NCBI GenBank assembly: GCA_963921935.1
Contig: OY998184.1
Span: 28,573,567-28,637,566, forward strand
DNA: 64,000 nucleotides
Source of the DNA: Galeruca laticollis
Lineage: Eukaryota; Arthropoda; Insecta; Coleoptera; Chrysomelidae
Reading direction: 5' to 3'
Shown: positions 10,388 through 22,300 of the stretch, one piece after another
How positions within the stretch are numbered: the stretch's first letter is position 1
Layout of the letters: each line of letters starts with the position of its first letter
Program-made: the position numbers and the translations under genes
Notes under the pieces: generated by a model
The model's database searches: none
Seen by the model: only the letters and a program-made list of their open reading frames with translations
What the model was told of the DNA's origin: nothing

Positions 10388-13300
10388 CTACAAAATAATC
10401 AAAATTATTATGAAGTTAAAAAAGTCATACAAAATTTATAAACTTGTCCGCATAGGACAGATTTAGAGTTATTTTGAAATTTAATGTGTATGGTATAACT
10501 AGGCTTGATACTAGTCGAGTCACCAGATTCTTTTAACTTTTCCGCACTTTTTTTATATAAATCTCTCATTTATTGTAAATATTGATCCCGCCATCTACAT
10601 ATCATTTGCCAAAGCTATGAATTAAATATAAGTTTCCAAGCTTAATATGCGATTAAGCTCCTGTTCTTCCTAGAAAATTCAGCAAATGTCTTTTGGGAAT
10701 GTAATTAGGAGGATAGTTTGTTGTTTCTAATATTCCAATATCCTATGTTTTTATCGTATTTCGAAGATTATCGTTTGCATATACAGGGTGTTTTCAAATA
10801 ACACAACGTTTGCATGTAGATACCTCTCGTAAAATTGGACAAGATGGTATAGGAATTGAGGGGTCCACCTATTTACTTTTCGAAATACAGGGTGTTAAAC
10901 TTATGAAAAATATAATGTTTTAATTTGATAACTTTAAAATGGATGAATATATTGATCTGCCATTTGGCAGTTTGTTTTTAAATGTAAAAGGGCATATTTT
11001 GATGGAAAAACATGTTTCAATTCTTGACCCAGTGGTGTACATTTGGAAGAATATGTCACATTTCCCCTCCCATTTTTTACGCCACTGGCATTGCAAGCTA
11101 TTTTTATTTGCTTTTGTATTCCTCAATATTTTTCCCGTGAAAAACGCATAATCTTTACATTTCAAAAAATATGTAGTTTTCAATGTTTTTATGAAGTCTG
11201 CAAGATGCCTTTTGAATAAAAAAATATTTTTCTTGAATGTTTTTTAGTAACTACCAAACTACTAATGGTTAGAATATGTAACAAGAACTAATTTGTGAAA
11301 CAGCAATGCATATAAAACATTAAGAGAGGATTTTTGAAAATACTTTTCCAAACTTGTGATTTTATCAACGAAAGAATTAATGACAATGAAAAATAAGATA
11401 ATTACAAAGTTAAATAATATCCCATTCAAACATAATTTTTAACTAAGAAGGCAACAAATTACAAAAGATGTTCAAAATTTTGTCCATTTACATTTAAACA
11501 TAATCTGCAACGTTTTCTCATTGAAAATCGCATACCTTGGAAATACTGGCGATTGCCGGAAATAATTTCTGTAAATGCATGGATTCTTGCTATCAGAAAG
11601 AATGGTAGACGTTCCGAACGTTTGTATAGAGAAAGATATCCAAATCGATCTAGATTTCCATGTCACACAACATTTTCTCAAATTAACAGGAGATTGCGAG
11701 AATTTGGACAATTCAGTTCAAAATTACAAGGTACCGGTAGAAAACGAACTTTACGAACTGTGCAATTAGAGGAGGCTGTTCTAGACCGTATTGAAAATAG
11801 ACCAGATTTTAGCACTCGCACCATTGGCAAATCTTTAGATGTAAGTAACTCAACTGTGTGGAATATTTTAAATGAACTGCAGTTGTATACTTATAAGTAT
11901 ACCCAAGCTCAGGCCCTAAAACCAACAGAATGTCCTCTAAGAGTGGAGTTTGCCAATTGGTAAACCCAAAAATGTACAGAAAATAGGAATTCCACCGAAT
12001 TTGTTCTATTTACTGATGAAGCCAAATTCACACGAGAAGGAATTTTTAATTCAAGAATAGCCACGTGTGGCATGACGAAAATCCATATGTTATTCGACAA
12101 CGTGGATTTCAGGAAAAATTCTCGCTTAACGTGTGGGCAGGCATTTTTGGGTCCATATTTATTACCTAATAAACTCAATGGTAATATTTAAACATAATCT
12201 ACAACGTTTTCTCATTGAAAATCGCATACCTTGGAAATACTGGCGATTGCCGTAAATAATTTCTGTAGCAGCATGGATTCTTGCTATCAGTTTCTCCTCC
12301 GTTTCTACTATTGTATCGTAGACTAGGGACTTCATGTAACGCCACAGAAAAAAATCGGTTGGATTTAAATCCGGTGACCTCGCAGGCCACATATTGGGTC
12401 CCCCTCGGCCTATCCAGTTGTTTCCGTATTGTTCGGTTATAAGTTATCTGGCCGCTAGAGAATAATGTACAGATGCCCCATCGTGCTGAAACCATACATT
12501 ATCCATATTCGCCCTAATATTTAATGGTACAACGTCGTTTACTAAGTCAAGCAGGATTTCTCTAAAAAAAAATACAATAAATATTACCATTGAGTTTATT
12601 AGGTAATAAATATGGACCCAAGAATGCCTGCCCACACGTTAAGCGAGAATTTTTCCTGAAATCCACGTTGTCGAATAACATATGGATGTTCGTCATCCCA
12701 CACGTGACTATTCCTTGAATTAAAAATTCCTTTACGTGTGAATTTGGCTTCATCAGTAAATAGAACAAATTCGGTAAAATTCCTATTTTCTAAACATTTT
12801 TGGGTGTACTAATTGGCAAACTCCACTCTTTGAGAACAATCTGTTGGTTTTAGGGTCTGAGCTTGGGTATACTTATAAGGATACAACTGCTGTTCATTTG
12901 AAATATTCCACGCAGTTGAGTTACTTACATCTAAAGATTTGCTAATGGTGCGAGTGCTAAAATCTGGTCTATTTTCAATACGGTCAAGAACAGCCTCCTC
13001 TAATTGCACAGTTCGTAAAGTTCGTTTTCTACCGGTACCTTGTGATTTTGAATTGAATTGTCCAAATTCTCGCAATCTCCTATCAATTTGAGAAAATGTT
13101 GTGTGACATCTAGATCGATTTGAATATCTTCCTTTATACAAGCGCTCGGAACGTCTACCATTCTTTCTGGCTTCACAGTATATTAGTTGCATATCAGCAA
13201 TTTCTTCAAAAGTATAATCCATCATAACAAAAAGTGTGAAAGTTGCACAAACCAATTTAATTACATATAATTCATTTTCGTTTTGACGTTAAACAAATTG

Positions 13301-16300
13301 ACGTTTACCATTTCATTATTGACATACATATCCTACTATACGGAGGAGGCACTGATAGCAAGAATCCATGCAGTTACAGAAATTATTTCCGGCAATCGCT
13401 AGTCTTTCCAAGGTATGCGATTTTCAATGAAAAAACGTTGCAGATTATGTATAAATGTAAATGGACAAAATTTTTAACATCTTTTGTAATTTGTTGGCTG
13501 CTTAGTTAAACATTATGTTTGAATGGGATATTATTCGACTTTGTAATTATCTTATTTTTTATTGTCATTAATTCTTTTGTTAATAAAATCACAAGTTTGG
13601 AAAAGTATTTTCAACAATCCTCTCTCAATGTTTTATATGCATTGCTGTTTCACAAATTAGTTCCTGTTACATATTCTAACCATTAGTAGTTTGGTAGTTA
13701 CTAAAAAACATTCAAGAAAAATATTTTTTTATTAAAAAGGCATCTTGCAGACTTCATAAAAACATTAAATATCTTGAAAACTACAAATTTTTTGATATGT
13801 GAAGGTTATGCGTTTTCCACGTGAAAACTATTGAGGAATACAAAATCAAATGAAAATAGCTTGAAATGCAAGTGGCGTAAAAAATGGGAGGGGAAAGGTG
13901 ACATATTCTTCCAAATTTACACCACTGGATCAAGAATTGAAACATGTTTTTCCATCAAAATATGCCTTTTTATATTTAAAAATAACCTGCCAAATGTCAG
14001 ATCAATATATTCATCCATTTTAAAGTTATCAAATTAAAACAATATATTTTTCATAACTTTAATACCCTGTATTTCGAAAAGTAAATGTGTTGGACCCCTC
14101 AATCCCTATTTCATCTTGTCCAATTTCACGAGAGGTATCTACATGCAAACGTTGTAATTGTCATTTGACAACACCCTGTATATTTAAGGAACTAAAAAAG
14201 CGGAGCTGTTCATTGAAACATCCCCAAACAACTCTTTGATTCTTAGAATGCTGGATAATCTGAAGAGTCACTTATTCATTCAATATATTTTGTCCTGCAA
14301 CCCTAATGATTAGGAAATAATTAACATTTTTGGAATGTATAGGACATTATTCAAAGATTTATTACTGAAAAAATTGATGGAAGAGCATCAAAAAGACAGT
14401 TACTTATCGAGGGTATACTGCAAAAAGTGACCAAGTCAAAAATAAAGATTTTCTTCAAATGATCGATAAAGTTTATTATTTTATAATATAGTATATTAAG
14501 TACCAAGTGTCAAAACGGTTACTTTAGTCACGAGTGTTACTAGGCACGAGTGAAGCGAAGCGGAACGAGTTCCTTGTGAAACGAGTGACTAAAGACGTTT
14601 TTAACACAAGGTGCTTACTATACTTTTTCTTCGCCGCGGGAAGGAAAACATTATATTATATTTGAATTATATTCATTACATGACGGACGATGACTGACAG
14701 CTGACTGATAAATCAAATGACGCAGAATAACAAAATTATCAAGGAGCATGGAAATTTAACATACAAAAGATACACTTGATTTGACGTTTAAAAAACAAAA
14801 GATAAACGAGATGTGACTTTTCGCATTTTAAACACTAGTGTTGAAACAGTCGTTTTGTGCATGTCAAACCCGTGTTCAAAGTGCGGTTTTAGTAGCGGAA
14901 GTAGAAAAAATCACAAAACGATGTATTGCAATACGTTTTTGTTGCTTAATATGTATTATGAGATATGCAATTAGAATCCTGAAACTAATAGATTTATATT
15001 GTACAGTTTTTTATATAAGGAAAAAACTCTTGATGCAAAAAATGTGACTACACTGACTTGGTTAAAATACCGTTTATTCAAGTTAAGGAGATACATTATA
15101 GTGAGGCTTATTCAATATCTGAATCGGCTTCAGAGAGCGTTGGTTCCGTGGCATTGTTATTTTTTTTTGTCCACAGGCAGAGACTTATACCAGTTATGAT
15201 ACTACTGAGGAATATTGTTATCTGGAACCAGTTTCCTAAGATTCTTTTTCTCTGAGATGGGCAGCAAACCTTTGTATAAAGTTGTTAGTTTAGGCATTTC
15301 CGCAGGTCTTCTGCGTCCAAAAACTCATCTTCACTGTAATTTTGTTTAAATAGTATGGAATTAACTGTCTCGACCCTTACTTCGTGGAATCTACTCATAT
15401 TACTGTTTTAAATGAAACTTACTGTTTCTAGATAATTCCACAATACATTGTGGATCCGGGTTCGCTTTTCTCAACCCGCATTACTTTGACTTTCAACCAA
15501 TGAACTGCTCCCCTTTATTATCTTTGGTTTTGTTTATTATTATAGTATTTGCAACGGCTTTTAGATCGTAAAAATCCATGTAAGTCAATTCCTAAGATAT
15601 TGTAAGTGTGACTAAGTTTGTTTTTCTGCCTAGTCGATCGTCTCAATTTAAAAACGTTAAGTAAATCGTTCATGGTATAAATGTAAACTTTTTTTTGCTC
15701 TCTCAATTGCACTGTGTATTGCGTCGACCTCTATGTATGAATGACTCTTTTCCATGAAGTTGTACTGGACGGCATCCAGATGAGCATATTGAATAACATA
15801 CAAAAAAAGTGCCGCAATAAATTGGATCCGCTTCTGCAGGAAATTATCTAATTTTTTGGAATTTCCTTAATCCAATTAAGTAAAGCGGTGTTTATTTCGC
15901 AGTTGGTCCTTTTGTCATTAAGTTCACTCCAAGCATAGCAATAGGCCTCATTTGGACTCGCAGTTACATAAATGGTTAGATTTAAAGCACAAAGTTTCAT
16001 TGTATAGTACGTCCGAGATATTTGTGACGTCTTGTTTTTTGTGTCGCAGCCTTTTGCCTTGCATCTTACTGCTTCGGCACGTCACTTCTGACACCTTTGA
16101 AACCATACGCTTTCTTGGGCGCCAGATTTTCAACGTGATTGTCTCCACAGCCCCTTGACTTCAATCGTCAAGAGTTCCAGGTAGCCTCAGATGGAGGTAC
16201 GGTAAGTTCCAGGGGTCCAGTGTTATCAAAATCCGGGAGGGTTATTGTTAGAAAAACGTTCTCGCTGGTCCTGAAACAAAAGTTATTCTCCTAGCTCCCA

Positions 16301-19300
16301 TTATGAAAAAGCTAGATCCTAATCTATAGTAGGTCAGTAAAACACAAAGTTTCGGTTAGGTTATATTATAATTATTTTCAACCTTCTAGATCTGACTAAA
16401 CCGTTACAAAAAAAACTATTATGCGTAAAGGGACACAATACCCTGGTGTCCAAAAGCACAGATATGCAGGGTGGGGCAATCTTCTGATATCGGAGGATTA
16501 CATCGCTGTGGTAAGAAATAAAACTTTAAAGTTTTGTGTGAGCTGAGCAGCACAAACTTACATTTTTTTAAATGAAACGTACTATATTTTGTTTTAGAAT
16601 CGAAAAGATCTCAGCGAGAGCGTTACAAAAATATAGCATTCTAATATTTATATGGGTGTTTTAAAAAGATATGGCCAACTATTGGCAAAAAAAACCTCCT
16701 CTCTAATACTCTGCAACACAGAAAATCAAAATAAATTAACAAGTCTTTGTATTCAATCATTCACATATCATTGGCTGTGCTCAGTATTAATTACTTTTTT
16801 ATCTGTGGCTTCTTTAATACAGGGGGAAACAAAACGCAAATCAAGCAATATAACAAATTTTTTAAGTGAATCACCTTATAGTCTTTTTACAATTTGTTAG
16901 TACAATCAATAATCTCTCAAACGATGTAGTACATTTAGAGTATAAGTTAATGGAAACCCCTAAAAATTTATGATAATGGTCAAAAACAAGTATTTTACGT
17001 ACACAAATTAAATGGTATTAAATTTTTGCATGCAACGTCTTGTAAATTTTAACATTTCTAAGGCATAAATTTTAATCGTAATTTTGGATGCATCTGAAAT
17101 ATCTTTTTTTCTGTAACAAAATACAACTTTTCATGAAATTACTTTTTCCCCCGGGAAAAAAGTGAGTACTTTTTTTCCCGGATATACATACATATAAATA
17201 AAGGAAGATATTTGATGTTAGAATATTTTATTGAACATAAGTTACATTTCCTTTATATCAAAAGTACAATTATTAAATGTGCATTGCATGAATGACATGT
17301 TCCTTGAACTATTCGGTACAACAGACGAATTTTCTTTTTGAAATAAATTGACATATATTTGATTCCATTGAAGTTTTCCTTAGCAACGCAGGTTTAATTG
17401 TCGCTATAACTACAACATCTTACTAGTTTAAAAATTCAAATTTCATATCGATAACATTCTGACTTTATTATATTGTAATAATATGTTCTTTCACTATTAC
17501 ATCGTCGTTTTTCCTGTCACAGAAAAAAATAGTGTACTATACACGGGAAAAATATTAGATTTTAGCTCTCGGTTTTTTGTCTTCCTCCGCTTCGCGTCGG
17601 GAGACAACATAACCTCGAGCTAGAATCTAATACTTTTTTCCCTTGTATAATAAATAATTATTACTTATACTCTTATCATTAGAGGAAGGAAAGACTTAAT
17701 CGGAATTATGTTGGAAGCAATATTTTTGTTTACTGTAAGTAGGCTAATGTCATTATAGTACTAATAAATATAAAAGCAGTTTGTAGTCTTTACGGAATAA
17801 TTAAGTCACCACAAACAGTATATCTTTGTTATGTAAAATGCAAGCTTGTATTTTATTTTCCAACTTTTTCTATTTTTATAAAACTATCAATTATGGAAAC
17901 CATCATTATAAAAACACTTACATTTACATAAATAAACATTGGAATTTTATTTATGCTAAGTTTATGCTAAGAGTTCAAAATGGTGACCATTTACTTCCAT
18001 ACACTTCTAAATTCTTTTCAAAAACGACGATCTTACTCTTTCTAACATAGCTGGAGTTATTGTGGAAAATGCGTTACGAATCTTTTCTTTCATGTCTTTT
18101 CTGGTAGTAGGTTCTGTTTGATACACAAGTTGCTTGATGTATCCCTATAAAAAGAAATCCATCGGTGTGAGATCTGGAGATCGAGCAGGCCACGAAATTG
18201 GCCCACCACGTCCTATCAACCTGTCGGTAAAATGTCTGCTTAACCACCGACGTACACAACGAACGTAATGTACAGATGCTGCTCCATCTTGTTTGAACCA
18301 CAAGTTAACTCTTGCGTTTAAATCAACTTCCTCCCATAATTCTCCCAAACGGATTTTAAGAAAATTGTGAGGCTACCTTCAAAAAAGTATGGTCTTATAA
18401 CTGTATTTCCTACGATTCCTCCCCATGCATTTATGGACCATTTAGTTTGGGTCGTTGTACGAAACACATGTGGATTACTATCCGAATAAAAATGAAAATT
18501 ACGGCGGTTGACGAAACCATTTCTGTGAAACGTGGCCTCGTCACTAAATAAAACATTTTTTAAAGAAATCTGGATATCTATTAATTAATCCACTGAACCA
18601 CTCGCAAATATTTATTCTTATAGGAAAATATTTCTATAAAAGCTCTTGGTGTATCTGTATCTTGTACGGGGGAAATTTATTCTTTTTAATTATTCTTCCT
18701 ATTGTTCGTCTACTAATGTCTAATTCAGTACTAAGTTTTCTAGTACTTGTATCAGGATTCTCAACCAAATTTGTCATAACTAAAAATTCGTTGTCCTCAT
18801 TGAAAACACGTTTTGGAAGAGCATGAGGTTGATAGGAATCATTACTGATGTGTCGAATCTTTCCTTAAGTCTTGAGAAAGCTCTCTCGTTTGGATGTCTT
18901 CGATTGGGATATCTTTCAGGATATACTCTTGAAGCGAGTGAACAATTTTTGAACATTCTCCTAACACGTAAATCATATTGATCATGTCTTCCTGCGGAAA
19001 ATTCATTATAGTTATTTATTATTTAAACCTAACCACACAAACGAAGAATACAGCAATATTTCTTTGACATTTATTATTATTTACTATTTTGACAGTAGCC
19101 CACTTGATATAAACATAAATATGGCTTGATTATGTTTCGGCCTTTCTCAAACAAGCCTTTAATAACATTTCTTGAAAGTGAAACATGCATAAATATAAAA
19201 TTTTTGGTAATTCCAGGTACCTACGGTACTAACAAACTTTTTATATTATTGATTAGATATTGTAGATGCATCCAAAATTACGATTAAAATGTATGCCTTA

Positions 19301-22300
19301 TGTTAAATTTTACAATACGTTGCATGTAAAAATTTAATTCCATTTAATTTGTACACGTAAAATACTTGTTTTTGACCATTATCATAAAATATTTACGGTT
19401 TTCCATTAAATAATACCCTAATAGTACTACATCATTTGAAAGATTATTCATTGTACTAACAAATTGTAAAAAGACTTATAGGGTGATTCATTAAAATTTA
19501 TTGTTATATTGCTTGATTTGCGTTTTGTTTCACCCTGTATTAAAGAAGCCACAGATAAAAAAGTAATTAATACTGAGCACAGCCAATAATATGTGAATGG
19601 TAATTGAATACAATGACCTGTTAATTTATTTTGATTTACTGTTTTGCAGAGTGTTAACGAGGAGGTCTTTTGGCCAATAATTGGCCATATATTTTTAAAA
19701 CACCCATCTAAATATTAGAATGCTATATTTTTGTAACGCTCTCGGTGAGATCTTTTCGATTCTTAAACAAAATATAGTACATTTCATTTAAAAAAAAATG
19801 TAAGTTTGTGCTGCTACGTGGTTTTGGAATACCCTGTAGAATCGAAAGTATTTTGAAAATGAGCCCTCAGTAACTGTACTAGCTCACACAAAACTTTAAA
19901 GCTTTATCTCTTACCACAACGATGTAATCCTCCGATGTCAGAAGATTGCCCCACCCTGTATAAGCAAACTATAGGTACCTTTAATATGCGTTAATAAGGG
20001 ACGAAGCGGGCAGGACATAAGCGAGAGAGGTTTATAAGCATAAAAATGTTTTATATGAGAAAGAAGCGGTGAAATCATATAGCAAAACTTCAAAATTCGG
20101 TGGTTCTTTCATTCAGCAGATTAATAAAAACATAAATAAATAAAACGGGTTAAATGTTACTTCTAGCAAAATGTTCAATTACTCTTGATTCACCCGGTAT
20201 GTATAATAACCATTTGATATTAAAACATAACGTATTTATTGATCGAGAAAAAAAATAATACGGACATGGTTTTGGTTCTTGTATAAAAAAACCGAAAAGC
20301 CCTGTTAGAACGCCTGGCACTTTTTCAAAATTATTGTTCGGAACGGGGGAACTGGGAGTCGGGAATTTTTTCGGTAACGGTAGTAGTCGTCGGATCAATA
20401 TATCAGAGAACCGAAGTTTATATACCTGGTACTCTCCAAGATTTCAATCGGAACGTGAATAGGAAATCGGAAAAGATATAACAAGTAGTCCTCGGATTAA
20501 AATATCAGGGAGCCCTGGCTTATATACCTGGCACACTCCAGATTTCAATCGGAACGCGTATAGGAAATCGGAAAAGATATAATAAGAACTGTAGTTCTCG
20601 GATTAAAATATCAGGAAGCCCTAGCTTATATACCTGGCACTCTCCAAGATTTCAATCGGGACGTGAATAGGAAATCGGAAAATACATAACAAGGGCTGTA
20701 GTCCTCGGATTAAAATATCAGGAACCCTAGATTATATACTTGGAACTCTCCAAGATTTCAATCGGAACGTGTGTAGGAAATCGGAAAAGATATAATAAGT
20801 AGTCCTCGGATTGAAATATTAGGGAGCCCTGGCTTATATACCTAGCACTCTCCAAGATTGCAATCGGAACGCGTATAGGAAATCGGAAAAGATATAATAA
20901 GGTAATTAACTGTCTCGACCCTTACTTCGTGGAATCTGCTCATAATATTGTTTTAAATGAAACCGTGAGTTTCATTTAAAACACTATTATAATAAGGTTT
21001 TATTGCACTCTGCTTTTACAGAAATACTCAAACTTGCCGTAGAATGAAATTTAACTGGATAATTATTCTCTATTCGCGATTGAAAAGACTACTTATTTCC
21101 TAATGATTATTTCTAAAAATTCTTACCTTCACAGCAACTGATTTTAACGCTATATTCATATATTTTAAAAAAAATTCAAAAGAAATTGGAGCAGGTACTA
21201 AAAACAAATTTAAAATAAAGCGGCTAGCGGAGCGGTGAGCGATAGCTGGCAGCCTCAACTTGTAGTCAGCCAGCACTGTCTTCTCAGTTCAAAACTTCTC
21301 GTATTCAGCCTTACTTTCCACCTCTCTCGGTTAGTTCGACCCGCGCGCTACCTATTCTATATCTCGTGGCAATGGGGAAACCAATCTTTTGAAATTTTGA
21401 GCTCAAGACCGGAATGAATATTTTATATGTATAAAACTAACCTAACCAAGTTGTATGGGCGGGAAATAAATGGACTGTATTATTTTTCTTTATATTTGGT
21501 TTATTTCATAGATTGATACCGGCAATAAAAATGATGCAAAAAATAAAAAACACCATATAAAAAACAGGAAGTAGATAACACTTATGACAGTAGGTCTTCT
21601 TGTCGGTACCGACTGAGGATGAAGACAGAACCACCACGTGAATTCTAAAATCTGGAGTTACACGCTTAATTTAGAGGTAAAAATAATTCTTACCACGATC
21701 GACAACATGTACTGTACACCGTTCAAACACTACTTTATAATTGTTTTAAGTTTCCGAATAGATTTTATTCACTCTCTGGCTTGTGTGTAGAAACTACACA
21801 TAAGCCGGAGAGTGAATAAAATATATTCGGAAACTTAAAGTGATTATAATCCTGATATATAATATGATTTCCACACAGAAGCCAGAGGGTAAATGAAAGT
21901 GTCCTCCGAAACTTAAAATAATTATAAATCTTTTATATAAAATGATTTCTACATAGAAGTTAGAGGGTATAACGGGCTATAAGTAATATCAAATAAAAAT
22001 ATACTCGGAAACTATTAAAGAAAGGAAACCTTGGTACACATTTCTGAAGAAGGAATGCATACAACACTCTGTAGATCTAATGCCGCACTCACAAATGTTG
22101 TATCAGTAGCTGCACGGCCCTTATCATAATTTTTTGCAGCGTTGGCTTCATCACGACGCCAAAGATGTTCACGATATTCTTCTGATATAAATTTATTCTC
22201 ATATTTTTCGCACACTGCGCACTGGTCATTTTTCGACATAAAGAGGCGAGGCTGTAGTTTGTTCCGAATATTCTTCGGTATGTAATTTCTGGCACGTACT

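Larger units (their letters stand above)
10780..14182. mobile_element. Composite mariner-type element with ~0.8-kb inverted arms
   Basis: The outer ends are TATACAGGGTG at 10780 and its reverse complement ending at 14182, with the TA target typical of the superfamily. The left arm 10780-11596 and right arm 13352-14182 are inverted copies about 0.8 kb long. Each arm includes the last ~45 codons of a transposase, reading outward, and an extra internal ACAGGGTGTT box (10885-10896 and 14061-14072). Between the arms lie a forward partial transposase and a reverse nearly full one, joined near 12187. The whole is a palindrome-rich assembly rather than a simple element. It sits in intron 2 of the TMEM42-like gene. 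Confidence 0.88.
16463..19962 (-). mobile_element. Second mariner-type element with ~0.65-kb inverted arms
   Basis: Termini TATGCAGGGTGGGG (16463) and the reverse complement of TATACAGGGTGGGG (ending 19962) lead into long inverted arms: 16463-17103 and 19256-19962. Internal copies of the terminal box occur in both arms (TAATACAGGGGG at 16815; CACCCTGTATTA at 19531). A decayed transposase lies between the arms on the minus strand, and a separate hairpin at 17538-17649 has probably inserted into it. The transposase differs in sequence from the 10780-14182 family. It lies in intron 2 of the TMEM42-like gene. Confidence 0.87.

Noticed and set aside
14490..14624. Rho-independent-type terminator
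   Set aside because: Eukaryotic context; the hairpin is far too long and has no adjacent gene.
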